A stretch of DNA of 64,000 nt from Protaetiibacter intestinalis (GTDB lineage Bacteria > Actinomycetota > Actinomycetes > Actinomycetales > Microbacteriaceae): positions 3,033,108-3,097,107 of the forward strand of contig NZ_CP032630.1 of assembly GCF_003627075.1 (NCBI RefSeq), in the 5' to 3' direction. The position numbers and the translations under genes are program-made. The notes beneath the pieces are model-generated. The model had not been told where the DNA came from. It searched no databases and was given only the letters and a program-made list of their open reading frames with translations. Positions 17,629 to 28,828 of the stretch are shown one piece after another. Positions within the stretch are counted from its first letter, which is position 1, and each line of letters begins with the position of its first letter.

Positions 17629-18719
17629 CACCGTTCCGCTTCCATGAGCGTCCATCCGCGCGCCTCGAGGGCCGCGGCGAGCGGGTGCGCGGCCTCCGGC
17701 AGCACGGAGATCTCGGCGAAGCCGACCTTCGTCTCGGGCGAGTGCTCGATGCGGAGGTCCTCCATGTTGACGCCCTCCTCGCCGATCTCGGTGAGCAGGC
17801 GTGCGAGCTCGCCCGGCTTGTCGTCGACCTTCACGACGAGCGCGGTGAAACGCTTGTCCTGGCCGTGCTTGCCGGGGATGCGCGCGACGCCGTCGTTGCC
17901 GGCGGCGAGCGCCTCGGCGATCGTCCGGCGGGATGCCGAGGCCTCCGGGTCGTCGAGGGCCGCGATCACGGTGTCGAGCTCGGCGCGCAGCGGCCGCAGC
18001 ACGGCCGCGATCTCGGCCGCGTTCGCGCCGAGGATCTGCACCCAGAGCGCCGGGTTGCTCGCGGCGATGCGGGTCGTGTCGCGGAGCCCCTGGCCCGCGA
18101 GCCCGAGAGCCGAGCCCGAGCCCTCGCGCAGGCGGCTCGCGAGCAGGCTCGCGACGAGTTGCGGGGCGTGCGAGACGAGGGCGACGGCGCGGTCGTGATC
18201 GTGCACGTCCATCTCGATCGGCACGGCGCCGAGGTCGAGCACGAGGTCTTCGATGGCGGCCGCCCGCCGGTAGCTGATGGCGTCGTGGCCCGCGAGGATC
18301 CAGGGCCGCCCGACGAACAGGTCGGCGCGCGCCGAGACCGCTCCCCCGCGTTCGCGCCCCGCCATGGGATGCGAGCCGAGGTAGCGGGAGAGGTCGGCAC
18401 CGCGGGCGCGCAGCTCCTCGAGGGGTGCGACCTTGACGCTCGCGACGTCCGTGACGAGCGCGTCGGGGTACTTCTGCAGCTCCGCCGCGACGATGTCGGC
18501 GGTCACATCGGGCGGCACGGCGACGACGACGAGCCCCGGGGCGTCGTCGACGGCGGGTGCGCGGCCGGCGCCGTAGGCGATCGCGAGGGCGCGGGTCGAG
18601 GGCGAGGCGTCGTCGACGATGACGTCGACGCCCTTCGCGCTGAGGCCGAGCCCGATGCTCGCCCCGAGCAGTCCCGAGCCGACGATGCGCACCTGCTCGG
18701 CGAGGCGGCGGTCGTTCAT
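17628..18719 (-). CDS. tyrA: Prephenate dehydrogenase
   Basis: The 363-residue protein has an N-terminal NAD site, [21 protein letters not shown], the conserved [12 protein letters not shown] around residue 120, and a helical dimerisation domain with [16 protein letters not shown]-terminal ACT domain follows ([20 protein letters not shown]), which in this family allows feedback by tyrosine. It oxidatively decarboxylates prephenate in tyrosine synthesis. It sits between rluB and cmk with 4-nt and 1-nt overlaps, so expression is coupled to ribosome-maturation genes. In M. tuberculosis cmk directly follows the rluB homologue, so tyrA is an insertion relative to that order. Confidence 0.95.
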   Translation of the reverse strand: MNDRRLAEQVRIVGSGLLGASIGLGLSAKGVDVIVDDASPSTRALAIAYGAGRAPAVDDAPGLVVVAVPPDVTADIVAAELQKYPDALVTDVASVKVAPLEELRARGADLSRYLGSHPMAGRERGGAVSARADLFVGRPWILAGHDAISYRRAAAIEDLVLDLGAVPIEMDVHDHDRAVALVSHAPQLVASLLASRLREGSGSALGLAGQGLRDTTRIAASNPALWVQILGANAAEIAAVLRPLRAELDTVIAALDDPEASASRRTIAEALAAGNDGVARIPGKHGQDKRFTALVVKVDDKPGELARLLTEIGEEGVNMEDLRIEHSPETKVGFAEISVLPEAAHPLAAALEARGWTLMEAER

Positions 18720-19498
18720 GGCTTCCTTCTCGCGTTCTTCGCGTCGGGTTCCGCCGCGTCGCGCGCGAGGGCGAGCAGCGATCCGACCTCCACCTTAGTG
18801 AGGTCGCGCATCCGCCCGGCTCCGAGTGAACCGAGGTGCAGCGGCCCGAACTGGCGTCGCACGAGCTCGATCACGGGATGCCCCACCTCGGCGAGCATGC
18901 GCCGCACGATGCGGTTGCGGCCGGAGTGCAGCGTGACCTCGACGATCGTGCGGCCGCCCGAGGGCTCCCCCACGACCCGGGCGCGATCCGCGGCGATCGG
19001 GCCGTCGTCGAGCTCGACCCCCTGCCGCAGCCGTCGGAGGGCGTCGGGCTTGACGACGCCGCGCACCGTCGCGAGGTAGGTCTTCTCGACGCCGAAGGAG
19101 GGATGCGCGAGCACGTGGGCGAGTTCGCCGTCGTTGGTGAGCACGAGGAGCCCCGTGGTCTCGGCGTCGAGCCGGCCCACGTTGTACACCCGCTCGCCCG
19201 CCTGCTCGGCGTAGCGCGAGAGGTCCGGGCGGCCGTTCTCGTCGGACATCGTGCTCACGACGCCCTTCGGCTTGTTGAGCATGAGGTAGCGCTTGGCGGT
19301 GTCGAGCTGGATCGGCACCCCGTCCACCTCGACGCGGTCGGTCTCGGGGTGGATGCGCGTGCCGAGTTCGTCGGCGACGCGTCCGTTCACCCGGATGCGG
19401 CCCGCGACGATGTACTGCTCGACGACGCGACGCGAGGCGACGCCCGCCGCGGCGAGCACCTTCTGCAGGCGCTCGCCCTCGGGTTCCCCGCCGCTCAT
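18716..19498 (-). CDS. rluB: 23S rRNA pseudouridine synthase, RsuA/RluB family
   Basis: The 260-residue protein begins with an S4 RNA-binding domain ([34 protein letters not shown]) followed by the RsuA-family synthase core. The catalytic aspartate is in [19 protein letters not shown], and [12 protein letters not shown] is the family motif. It isomerises a uridine in rRNA; RluB rather than RsuA is preferred because of the scpB neighbourhood shared with many bacteria, but the exact target is not proved. It overlaps scpB and tyrA by 4 nt each. Confidence 0.92.
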   Translation of the reverse strand: MSGGEPEGERLQKVLAAAGVASRRVVEQYIVAGRIRVNGRVADELGTRIHPETDRVEVDGVPIQLDTAKRYLMLNKPKGVVSTMSDENGRPDLSRYAEQAGERVYNVGRLDAETTGLLVLTNDGELAHVLAHPSFGVEKTYLATVRGVVKPDALRRLRQGVELDDGPIAADRARVVGEPSGGRTIVEVTLHSGRNRIVRRMLAEVGHPVIELVRRQFGPLHLGSLGAGRMRDLTKVEVGSLLALARDAAEPDAKNARRKP

Positions 19499-20073
19499 CG
19501 GGCGCCGAGCTCCTCGAAGCCCTCCACGCCGTCCGGCAGCAGGGGCGAGATCGGCGGCAGCTCGTCGAGCGAGTTGACGCCGAGCTGGGTGAGCAGCAGC
19601 GGGGTCGTCTCGTAGTGGATGGCGCCCGTCTCGGCATCCGTGTACGCCTCGGTGATGAGGCCGCGGCCGAGCAGGGTGCGCACGACCGAGTCGACGTTGA
19701 CGGCGCGGATGGCGGCGATCGAGCCGCGGCTGATGGGCTGCTTGTAGGCGATCACGGCGAGGGTCTCGAGGGCGGCCTGCGAGAGCTTGGTGGGGCTCTG
19801 GGTGAGCACGAAGTCGCGCACGAGCTCGTCGTGCTCGGCGCGCACGTAGAGCCGCCAGCCGCCGCCCACCTCGCGCAGCTCGAAGCCGCGTCGCGGGCCG
19901 CCGTCCGCGCCGTCGTAGTCGGCGACGAGCCGTTCGATCGACTGCCGCACCGCGGGCACGGGCGCGCCCAGCGCGGTCGCGAGCGTCACGAGCGGCAGCG
20001 GCTCGTCGGCGACGAGCAGCACCGCCTCCAACTGGGCCTCCACCCGCACGTCCTCCGTCAGGTCATCGGTCAT
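19495..20073 (-). CDS. scpB: Segregation and condensation protein B
   Basis: The 192-residue protein has the tandem winged-helix form of ScpB, the regulatory partner of ScpA in the SMC condensin. Recognisable parts are LEAVLLVADEPLPLVTLATALG, QAALETLAVIAYKQPISRGSIAAIRAVN and VVRTLLGRGLITEAY. It overlaps scpA by 11 nt and rluB by 4 nt. SMC itself is not in the window. Confidence 0.95.
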   Translation of the reverse strand: MTDDLTEDVRVEAQLEAVLLVADEPLPLVTLATALGAPVPAVRQSIERLVADYDGADGGPRRGFELREVGGGWRLYVRAEHDELVRDFVLTQSPTKLSQAALETLAVIAYKQPISRGSIAAIRAVNVDSVVRTLLGRGLITEAYTDAETGAIHYETTPLLLTQLGVNSLDELPPISPLLPDGVEGFEELGAR

Positions 20074-20890
20074 AGTCGGCCCCCAGGCTCGCGAGCTGTT
20101 CGTCGTTCCAGTGCTGCGCCATCCAGCGGAGCGTGAGCTCGCCGAGCGGTTCCAGCTGTTCGAAGGAGATGGCGGCGTGCCGGTAGAGCTCGAGCACGGC
20201 GAGGAAACGCGCGATGACGACGCCGCGCTGCTCGGCTCCCGCGATGAGCTGCCGGAAGGTGGTCGCCTCGCCCGCGCGCAGCAGCGTCACGACGATGGCG
20301 GCCTGCTCGCGGATGCTGACGAGCGGGGCGTGCAGGTGGTCGAGTCCCACGATGGGGATCTCGCGCGGTGCCATGGCGAGCGCCGCGAGCGCCGCGAAGT
20401 CGTGCAGGCTCAGCGTCCACACGAGCTCGGGCGTCTGGCGGCGGTACTTCTCCTCGAGCCGCACCGAGCGCGCGTGCCGGGACCCCTCCGCCTCGAGGTG
20501 CCCCTCGAACCAGCGCGCGGCCTCCTTGAAGGCGCGGTACTGCAGCAGCCGTGCGAAGAGCAGATCGCGCGCCTCGAGCAGCGCGACGTCCTCGGCATCC
20601 ACGAGCTCGCCCTGCGGCAGCAGGCCCGCGACCTTGAGGTCGAGCAGGGTCGCCGCGACGACGAGGAACTCGCTCGCCTGGTCGAGCTCCTCGGGGCCGT
20701 CGAGCCCCCGGAGGTACGAGATGAACTCGTCGGTGACCCTCGAGAGCGAGACCTCGGTGATGTCGAGCTCGTGCTTCGTGATGAGCGACAGCAGCAGGTC
20801 GAACGGGCCGTCGAAGTTGGCGAGCGTCAGCCGGAACCCGGATGCGGCGTCGGCCGGTTCGGCCTCCGTCACCGTCATCGCGTCGTCCAT
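20063..20890 (-). CDS. scpA: Segregation and condensation protein A
   Basis: The 275-residue kleisin bridges SMC heads. The N-terminus holds the diagnostic FDGPFDLLLSLITKHELDIT, followed by LVVAATLLDLKVAGLLP, and the C-terminal winged helix (ISFEQLEPLGELTLRWMA). A TAGACT hexamer lies seven bases before the ATG (20903-20898), so a leaderless promoter inside the block is possible; a second ATG at 20876-20878 is an alternative. A palindromic repeat separates it from parA. Confidence 0.95.
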   Translation of the reverse strand: MDDAMTVTEAEPADAASGFRLTLANFDGPFDLLLSLITKHELDITEVSLSRVTDEFISYLRGLDGPEELDQASEFLVVAATLLDLKVAGLLPQGELVDAEDVALLEARDLLFARLLQYRAFKEAARWFEGHLEAEGSRHARSVRLEEKYRRQTPELVWTLSLHDFAALAALAMAPREIPIVGLDHLHAPLVSIREQAAIVVTLLRAGEATTFRQLIAGAEQRGVVIARFLAVLELYRHAAISFEQLEPLGELTLRWMAQHWNDEQLASLGADYDR

Positions 20891-20907
20891 CCTGCCGAGT
20901 CTAGAGT

Positions 20908-20968
20908 CTCCGCGAGAGTACGTACTTTTGGTGCGTTTCGGGGCCTCTTCCACCCAAAAGTACGTACT
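20908..20968. repeat. Long palindromic repeat, copy 1 (AGTACGTACT family)
   Basis: AGTACGTACTTTTGG (20917-20931) is inverted as CCAAAAGTACGTACT (20954-20968) around a 22-nt loop. The left arm extends outwards to 20908. The 24 bases 20908-20931 are identical to 63803-63826 in the other copy, while the loops differ, as in REP/BIME elements. Each arm also contains the self-complementary AGTACGTACT. It separates parA and scpA and could act as a terminator. Confidence 0.7.
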
Positions 20969-20985
20969 TTCGGGGACAGTTGCCG

Positions 20986-21879
20986 TCAGGCGACGGCGTG
21001 GCGGTGGACGAGTTCGCGGGCGAGCTGGCGGTACTGCTCGGCGGCGTGGTGGTCGGGGGCGAACTCGGTGATCGGGGTACCCGCGACGGAGGCGTCGGGG
21101 AACTTCACGGTGCGGTTGATGACCGTCTCGAGCACGCGGTCGCCGAACGCCTCCACGACGCGCTCGAGCACCTCGCGCGAGTGCAGGGTGCGCGGGTCGA
21201 ACATCGTCGCGAGGATGCCGTCGAGCTCGATCGCGGGGTTCAGCCGATCGCGCACCTTGTCGATCGTCTCGACGAGCAGCGCCACGCCACGCAGCGCGAA
21301 GAACTCGCACTCGAGCGGGATGAGCACGCCGTGCGCCGCCGTGAGCGCGTTGACGGTGAGCAGCCCGAGCGAGGGCTGGCAGTCGATGAGCACGACGTCG
21401 TAGTCGGCCGTCACCTGGCGCAGCACGCGCGCCAGGATCTGCTCGCGCGCGACCTCGTTGACGAGGTGCACCTCGGCGGCCGAGAGGTCGATGTTGGCGG
21501 GGATGACGTCGAGGTTCGGCGTGCCCGTGTGCTGGATCGCGGCGGCGACGTCCTTGCTGGATCCGAGCAGGAGGTCGTAGATGGTCGTGACGTCGTGGGT
21601 CTGCACGCCGAGCCCGGCCGAGAGCGCGCCCTGCGGGTCGAAGTCGACCGCGAGCACGCGCCGACCGTAGGCGGCGAGCGCCGCCCCGAGGCTGATCGTC
21701 GTCGTGGTCTTGCCCACACCGCCCTTCTGGTTGCACAGGGCGATGATGCGCGCGGGCCCGTGGGTCTTCAGTGCCCGGGGCACGGGGAAGTCGGTGACGG
21801 GCCTGCCCGTCGGACCGATCTCGACGCCCAGCTCCTCGAGGCCGGGCAGCTCGGTCACCTGCTCCCGCTGCGCTGTCAT
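20986..21879 (-). CDS. parA: ParA-family chromosome-partition ATPase
   Basis: The 297-residue protein has the deviant Walker A CNQKGGVGKTTTTISLGAAL near residue 50, VLAVDFDPQGALSAGLG as the Walker A' region, and VVLIDCQPSLGLLTVNAL as Walker B. It is the second ParA-like ATPase usual in actinobacteria, encoded beside xerD and scpAB, rather than the oriC ParA, since no parB adjoins. It probably works with the SMC-ScpAB machinery in nucleoid organisation. TAGACT (21891-21886) is exactly six bases before the ATG, so transcription probably also starts here, without a leader. Confidence 0.93.
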   Translation of the reverse strand: MTAQREQVTELPGLEELGVEIGPTGRPVTDFPVPRALKTHGPARIIALCNQKGGVGKTTTTISLGAALAAYGRRVLAVDFDPQGALSAGLGVQTHDVTTIYDLLLGSSKDVAAAIQHTGTPNLDVIPANIDLSAAEVHLVNEVAREQILARVLRQVTADYDVVLIDCQPSLGLLTVNALTAAHGVLIPLECEFFALRGVALLVETIDKVRDRLNPAIELDGILATMFDPRTLHSREVLERVVEAFGDRVLETVINRTVKFPDASVAGTPITEFAPDHHAAEQYRQLARELVHRHAVA

Positions 21880-21986
21880 GCGGCGAGTCTACGTCTGGCC
21901 CCGGAGGCGTCCCGGCGGCGACAGGCGGCACCCGGACGGTTCACCTCACCCTCAAGCAGAGGTTGAGAGATGGCCGTCCCGACGCC

Positions 21987-22910
21987 CTAGCGGGCCCGCG
22001 GATGCGCCTGCTGGTAGGCGTCGCGGAGCCCGTCGATCGTGACGTGGGTGTAGAGCTGCGTCGTCGCGACGGAGGCGTGGCCCAGCAGCTCCTGGACGAC
22101 CCGCACATCCGCACCCCCCGCGAGCAGGTGGGTCGCGAAGGAGTGCCGCAGGCTGTGCGGCGACACCTCGACCGAGATGCCCGCGCGCTCGGCCGCGGCG
22201 CGGATCACGAGCCACGCGTTCTGACGGCTGAGCCGCGCGCCGCGGGCGCCGAGGAACAGCGCCGGCGTCGCGTGCCCGCGCACCGCGAGCAGCGGACGCG
22301 CCCGCACGAGGTAGGCCTCGACGGCCGCGCGCGCGAAGCTGCCCACCGGCACGATGCGCTGCTTGTCGCCCTTGCCGATCACGCGGATGAGCTCGGGCGT
22401 GCCGTCGGCGCCGAGCAGGTCGTCCACGTCGAGCGACACCGCCTCCGAGACGCGCGCACCCGTCGCGTAGAGCAGCTCGAGCAGCGCCTTGTCGCGCAAC
22501 CGCACGGGGTCGTCGCCGTCGGTGGCGGCGAGCAGCGCCGACACCTGCTCGACGCTGAGCGCCTTCGGCAGCCGCTTCGGGAGCTTCGGCGGGGCGAGCT
22601 CCTCCGCCGGGTCGCGCGAGACGACGCCCTCCTCCACGAGGAAGCGCGTGAAGCCGCGGATCGACGAGATCACCCGCGCCGTCGAGGCCGCCGCGAGCGG
22701 GCGCTCCCGGTCGCGCAGTCCCAGCACGTACGCCCGCACCCCCTCGGCGTCGAGGGAGTCCGCATCCCGCACCCCGCGCTCGGCGAGCGCGGCGAGGAAC
22801 GCCGTGAGGTCGCGCCGGTAGGCGGCGACGGTGTTGCGTGAGAGCCCCCGCTCGATCTCGAGCTGGCGCAGGTAGCGGTCGAGCTGCCGCCCCAGCTCAG
22901 CCGCGGGCAT
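21987..22910 (-). CDS. xerD: Site-specific tyrosine recombinase XerD
   Basis: The 307-residue length matches XerD. The N-terminal SAM-like core-binding domain spans about 1-100. The catalytic domain holds Arg153 (ATGARVSE), a Lys near 180-183 (GKGDKQR), His252 and Arg255 ([14 protein letters not shown]), His278 (LLGHAS) and Tyr287 (QLYTHV). It resolves chromosome dimers at dif. It is chromosomal housekeeping, not an integrase of a mobile element, as shown by its place between the Nudix gene and parA. Its start overlaps the Nudix gene by 14 nt. Confidence 0.95.
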   Translation of the reverse strand: MPAAELGRQLDRYLRQLEIERGLSRNTVAAYRRDLTAFLAALAERGVRDADSLDAEGVRAYVLGLRDRERPLAAASTARVISSIRGFTRFLVEEGVVSRDPAEELAPPKLPKRLPKALSVEQVSALLAATDGDDPVRLRDKALLELLYATGARVSEAVSLDVDDLLGADGTPELIRVIGKGDKQRIVPVGSFARAAVEAYLVRARPLLAVRGHATPALFLGARGARLSRQNAWLVIRAAAERAGISVEVSPHSLRHSFATHLLAGGADVRVVQELLGHASVATTQLYTHVTIDGLRDAYQQAHPRAR

Positions 22911-23484
22911 GGGCCGCGAGCACCGCGACGAGCAGGATCGAGTTGCGGATGCGGCCCGCGAGCGCCGCCTCGACCGCCTCGGCGAGCGGCACCCAGCGCA
23001 CCAGCAGCTCGGCCTCCTCCTCGCTGCGGGCGAAGCGCTCCGGCGCGGGCGAGAGGCCGCGCGCCTCGTAGACGCGGATCACTTCGTCGCTGCCGCCCGG
23101 CGAGGTCGCGAAGACCAGCAGCTCGCTCCACTCGGCGGCCACGAGGTCCGCCTCCTCGGCGAGTTCGCGTTGCGCGGCGGCGAGCGGCTCCTCCCCCGCC
23201 ACGTCGAGCAGTCCGGCCGGCAGCTCCCAGTCGCGCGAGCGGATCGGATGCCGGTACTGGTTGATGAGCAGCACGCGGTCGTCCTCGCCGCGCGCGAGCA
23301 CCGCGACGGCGCCCGTGTGGTCGACGTAGTCGCGCTCGAGCTCGTGACCGCCGAAGCGGAAGCGGTCGCGCCGGACGTCCCACACCCGCCCCTCGTAGAC
23401 CCGCGTCGACGACACGACCTCGGCGGGGTCGGCGAGGTCGGCGAGCGGACCGTTCATCAGCCGGTCGAGCTCGGCGGGCGTCAC
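22897..23484 (-). CDS. Nudix hydrolase, ADP-ribose pyrophosphatase type
   Basis: The 195-residue protein has a complete Nudix box, from [18 protein letters not shown] to AEEADL, preceded by [20 protein letters not shown], the pattern of ADP-ribose pyrophosphatases; downstream is [16 protein letters not shown]. It probably hydrolyses ADP-ribose to AMP and ribose-5-phosphate. The GTG at 23484 was chosen because it lies four bases after the pyrG stop and has GAGG nine bases before it. It corresponds in position to Rv1700, a Nudix ADP-ribose pyrophosphatase between pyrG and xerD in M. tuberculosis. Confidence 0.92.
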   Translation of the reverse strand: MTPAELDRLMNGPLADLADPAEVVSSTRVYEGRVWDVRRDRFRFGGHELERDYVDHTGAVAVLARGEDDRVLLINQYRHPIRSRDWELPAGLLDVAGEEPLAAAQRELAEEADLVAAEWSELLVFATSPGGSDEVIRVYEARGLSPAPERFARSEEEAELLVRWVPLAEAVEAALAGRIRNSILLVAVLAAHARG

Positions 23485-23488
23485 CGGC

Positions 23489-25246
<1,758 letters not shown>

Positions 25247-25306
25247 TCAGCATATGTCACCGAACGGGGTGCGTGCTGCGACGCGCGCGCCGATCGCGGC
25301 AAATCG

Positions 25307-27007
25307 TCAGGATCGGGCGAGCTCGAGCAGCTCGCGGGCGTGCTCGAGGCCGCTCTCCGAGTCGGGCAGGCCCGACAGCAGCCGCGCCATCTCGGCCGCG
25401 CGCTCCCCCGCGTCGACCCGGCGGACGCTCGACGCGGTGACCTGACCGGCGGAGTCCTTGACGACGACGAGGTGGTTGCTCGCGAAGGCGGCCACCTGCG
25501 CCAGGTGGGTCACGACGATCACCTGCGCCGTCTCGGCGAGGCGCGCGAGGCGCCGGCCGATCTCGATCGCGGCGGCGCCGCCGACCCCCGCGTCGACCTC
25601 GTCGAAGACGAAGGTGGGCACCTCGCCCTGCGCCGCGAGCACCACCTCGAGCGCGAGCATCACGCGCGAGAGCTCGCCGCCGGAGGCGCCCTTCGCGAGC
25701 GGGCGGGGCTCGGCGCCCGGATGCGGTTGCAGCAGGAAGGCGACCCGGTCGCGCCCCGTGGGGCCGAGCTCGGCGTCGGCGACCTCGACCACGAGACGCG
25801 CGTCGGGCATCGCGAGCGCCGCGAGCTCGGCGCTCACGCGCTCCGCGAGCTCCGCGGCCGCCGTGCGCCGTCCCTCGCCGAGCCGGGCCGCGTCGCCCGC
25901 GACGAGCGCCGCGGCCTCCGCCTCCTCCGCCTCGAGCCGGGCGATGCGGTCGTCGTCGCCGTCGAGCTCGACGAGCCGCAGACCCGCGGTCTCGAGCCGG
26001 GCGATCACCTCCTCGAGCTCGCCGCCGTGCTTGCGCGCGAGGGCGCCGAGCGCCGCGCGGCGCTCCTGCACGGCCTCGAGCTCGCGGGCGCCGTCGACGT
26101 CGAGCGCGCCCAGGTAGTGCGAGAGCTCACCCGACACCTCGGCGAGCTGGTACGACACCGCGTCGAGCCCCTCGCGCACGGGGGCGAGGGCCGGGTCGTG
26201 GTCGGCGACGCGCGCGATCGCCCGCCGCGCCTCCTCGACGAGCGCCACGGCATCCGGATGGTCGTCGCCCGACTGGGCGGAGACGGCCTCCTGGGCGAGG
26301 GTCGCCGCCTGGCGCAGCTCCTCGAGGTTGCCGAGCCGCTCCGCCTGGGCGGCGAGCTCGGCGTCCTCGCCGGGGCGCGGGGCGAGCTCGGCGAACTCCT
26401 CGAGGTCGGCCCGCAGCCGCTCCGCCTCCTGGGCGCGGGCGTCGCGGGCGGCGATGAGGGTCTCGAGGCGGGTCGCGAGCTCGCGCCACTCGCGGTAGCG
26501 CCGGCCGTACCGCTCGAGCAGGCCGCGGTGCTCGGCACCCGCCGCGCCGTCGAGCGCCTCGCGCTGGGCGGCGGCCGAGCGCAGCCGCAGCTGCTCGGAC
26601 TGACCGTGCACGACCACGAGCCGCTCGCCGAGCTCGGCGAGCACCCCGACGGGCGTCGAGCGACCGCCGACGACGCCGCGGCTGCGTCCCTCGGCCGAGA
26701 CGGTGCGGGCCAGGATGAGCTCCCCCGCGCCGTCGCCCGCGGGGTCGAGCTCGCCCCCCGCCTCGCGCACGCGCTCGGCGACCGGGCCCGGGTCGGGCAC
26801 GAGCCAGCGGCCCTCGACGCCCGCCTGGGCGCTGCCCGCGCGGATCGCGCCGGCATCCGCCCGCTCGCCGAGCAGCAGGGCGAGTGCCGTGACGACCATG
26901 GTCTTGCCGGCGCCCGTCTCGCCCGTCACCGCCGTGAAGCCCGGGCCGAGCGGCAGCACCGCCTGCCCGATGACGCCCAGATCGCGGATGGAGAGCTCCT
27001 CGATCAC
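25307..27007 (-). CDS. recN: DNA repair protein RecN
   Basis: The 566-residue SMC-like ATPase starts IEELSIRDLGVIGQAVLPLG, with Walker A VTGETGAGKTMVVTAL. A long coiled-coil-like region rich in Arg, Glu and Ala spans about 150-370. The C-terminal head has KGASGGELSRVMLALE as signature and VFDEVDAGVGG as Walker B. RecN tethers DNA ends in double-strand-break repair. The GTG start overlaps the nadK stop (GTGA), showing translational coupling; longer readings upstream belong to nadK in another frame. nadK-recN order is conserved in actinobacteria. Confidence 0.96.
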   Translation of the reverse strand: MIEELSIRDLGVIGQAVLPLGPGFTAVTGETGAGKTMVVTALALLLGERADAGAIRAGSAQAGVEGRWLVPDPGPVAERVREAGGELDPAGDGAGELILARTVSAEGRSRGVVGGRSTPVGVLAELGERLVVVHGQSEQLRLRSAAAQREALDGAAGAEHRGLLERYGRRYREWRELATRLETLIAARDARAQEAERLRADLEEFAELAPRPGEDAELAAQAERLGNLEELRQAATLAQEAVSAQSGDDHPDAVALVEEARRAIARVADHDPALAPVREGLDAVSYQLAEVSGELSHYLGALDVDGARELEAVQERRAALGALARKHGGELEEVIARLETAGLRLVELDGDDDRIARLEAEEAEAAALVAGDAARLGEGRRTAAAELAERVSAELAALAMPDARLVVEVADAELGPTGRDRVAFLLQPHPGAEPRPLAKGASGGELSRVMLALEVVLAAQGEVPTFVFDEVDAGVGGAAAIEIGRRLARLAETAQVIVVTHLAQVAAFASNHLVVVKDSAGQVTASSVRRVDAGERAAEMARLLSGLPDSESGLEHARELLELARS

Positions 27008-27942
27008 GCCCGGCCACGCTCCTCGGCGGACTCGGAGGTCGGACCACGCCATCCCGCCACGGGGAGCGCGAACTTGTTCACGAGCCGGTCGACGAAGGGT
27101 CGCGGCGCGAGCCGCGCGAGCCGCACGGGCTTCGAGGAGCGCCGCACCACGACGCGGGCACCCGGCGGCAGCTCGAAGGGGCGCCGCCCGTCGCACCACA
27201 GCACGCCCGCGCCCTGGGACCGGTCGAGCAGCTCGATCGCGACGGGCGACTCGGGCCCCACCACGAGCGGACGCGCGAAGAGGGCGTGGGCCGAGAGCGG
27301 CACCATGAGGATCGCCTCGACACTGGGCCACACCACGGGACCGCCCGCCGAGAAGGCGTAGGCGGTCGAGCCGGTGGGAGTCGACACGACGACGCCGTCG
27401 CAGCCGAAGCTCGACAGGGGTCGCTGGTCGACCTCGATGACGACCTCCAGCATCCGCTCGCGGGAGGCCTTCTCGACGGTCGCCTCGTTGAGCGCCCAGG
27501 TCTCGTAGACCACCTCGGCGCCGCGCTTGACGCGCACCGAGAGGGTCATGCGCTCCTCGACGACGTAGTCGCGGGCGAGGGCGCGCTGCACCGTCTCGTC
27601 GAGATCCTCGCGCTCCGCCTCGGCGAGGAACCCCACGTGGCCGAGGTTCACGCCGAGCAGCGGCGCCGTGCAGCCGCGCACGAGCTCGGCGGCACGCAGG
27701 ATCGTGCCGTCGCCTCCCAGCACGATCACGAGCTCGAGCTCCTCCGGTGGCACGTCGGCGCCGAGCAGCGCGAGCGGGGCCAGGTCGGGGGCCGCCTCCA
27801 TGAGGTCGGCGAGCTCGTCGTCCGAGACGACGGGCGTGAGCCCCGCGGCGATGAGCCGACGGCACACGTCGATGCCCGCCTCGAGCGAGTCGCGGCGGCC
27901 GGTGTGGGCGACCACCAGCAGGTGGCGCGCGGCGTCGGTCAT
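27004..27942 (-). CDS. nadK: NAD kinase
   Basis: The 312-residue enzyme makes NADP from NAD with ATP or polyphosphate. The signature VIVLGGDGTILRAAEL is near residue 93, GVNLGHVGFLAEA follows, and the glycine-rich STPTGSTAYAFSAGGPVVWP is in the C-terminal domain. ATG 27942 has CAGAAT six bases upstream, a weak -10, so its own promoter is possible. It lies between tlyA and recN as in M. tuberculosis (ppnK). Confidence 0.96.
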   Translation of the reverse strand: MTDAARHLLVVAHTGRRDSLEAGIDVCRRLIAAGLTPVVSDDELADLMEAAPDLAPLALLGADVPPEELELVIVLGGDGTILRAAELVRGCTAPLLGVNLGHVGFLAEAEREDLDETVQRALARDYVVEERMTLSVRVKRGAEVVYETWALNEATVEKASRERMLEVVIEVDQRPLSSFGCDGVVVSTPTGSTAYAFSAGGPVVWPSVEAILMVPLSAHALFARPLVVGPESPVAIELLDRSQGAGVLWCDGRRPFELPPGARVVVRRSSKPVRLARLAPRPFVDRLVNKFALPVAGWRGPTSESAEERGRA

Positions 27943-28006
27943 GCCCCCATTCTGTCGGATGCCCGCGACGCGCGCGGGGTCGGGCGCACAGGCGGGCCGC
28001 CCCGGG

Positions 28007-28828
28007 TCACGCCAGCGCCGCGACCGCCTCGCGCAGCTCCGACGGATCCGGCGCGCCGCGCCTCAGGTGCACGAGGTACTCGCGGTTGCCGCTGCCGCCC
28101 GGGATGGGGCTGTCGACGATGCCGAGGGCGCCGAGCCCGAGATCCCACGCCGCCCAGAGCACGGTGCTCGCGGCGTCGTGCCGCAGCGCCCGGTCGCGCA
28201 CGACCCCCTCGCGCACTCCCCCGCGACCCACCTCGAACTGCGGCTTCACGAGCAGCACGAGGTCGGCATCCGGCTCCGCCAGCGCCGCGAGCGGTTCGAG
28301 CACCTGGGTGAGCGAGATGAAGCTCAGGTCCCCCACGACGAGGCTCGGCCATCCGGTGCGCGCCAGCTCCCCCGCATATGTCGAAAATGCAGGAGATTCG
28401 CGGGTGAGGTACCGGAGGTTCTGCCCCTCCAGGTTCGCCACGCGCGGATTCTCCTGCATTTTCGACACCAGTTGGCCGTGGCCGACGTCGACGGCGAACA
28501 CGCGCACGGCGCCGCGCTCGAGCAGCACCTGGGTGAAGCCGCCCGTCGAGGCGCCCGCGTCGAGCGCGACCCGACCCGCCGGATCGACGCCGAAGGCGTC
28601 GAGGGCGGCGAGGAGCTTGTGGGCGCCGCGGCTCACGTAGTGGTCGGCGCCCGCGACCTCGAGCACGGCATCCGGCCCGACCTTCACGGCGGGCTTCAGC
28701 GCGGGGCGACCGTCGACGGTGACGAGACCCTGCGCGATCGCCTCGGCGGCGACGCCGCGCGAACGGGCGAGGCCGCGGCGCACGAGCTCGGCATCGAGTC
28801 GCGCACCGGATGCGGGGCCGTCAGGCAT
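28007..28828 (-). CDS. tlyA: TlyA-family rRNA (cytidine-2'-O)-methyltransferase
   Basis: The 273-residue protein has an S4 domain (ARLDAELVRRGLARSRGVAA, GLVTVDGRPALKPA) and a FtsJ-like methyltransferase with the SAM site VALDAGASTGGFTQVLLERG. The catalytic region is in LVVGDLSFISL and VLLVKPQFEVGRGG. In mycobacteria TlyA methylates 16S C1409 and 23S C1920, affecting capreomycin sensitivity. An unusual feature is an 18-bp inverted repeat inside the gene (28379-28396, 28450-28467). Both arms are translated, as SKMQEN and SPAFST, within the segment between GHGQL and DLSFISL. The start overlaps the small upstream gene by 8 nt. Confidence 0.93.
   Translation of the reverse strand: MPDGPASGARLDAELVRRGLARSRGVAAEAIAQGLVTVDGRPALKPAVKVGPDAVLEVAGADHYVSRGAHKLLAALDAFGVDPAGRVALDAGASTGGFTQVLLERGAVRVFAVDVGHGQLVSKMQENPRVANLEGQNLRYLTRESPAFSTYAGELARTGWPSLVVGDLSFISLTQVLEPLAALAEPDADLVLLVKPQFEVGRGGVREGVVRDRALRHDAASTVLWAAWDLGLGALGIVDSPIPGGSGNREYLVHLRRGAPDPSELREAVAALA
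28379..28467. repeat. Inverted repeat inside the tlyA coding sequence
   Basis: TGTCGAAAATGCAGGAGA (28379-28396) and its exact complement (28450-28467) form 18-bp arms around a 53-nt loop. The arms are AT-rich against the local average, and both keep the tlyA frame. The arrangement looks like a REP/BIME-type element captured in a gene or a strong mRNA hairpin. No second copy is in this window. Confidence 0.75.

Noticed and set aside
21987..22910. Tyrosine recombinase as sign of an integrated element
   Set aside because: It has XerD length and motifs and stands in the conserved pyrG-Nudix-xerD-parA order; no attachment repeats or phage genes adjoin.
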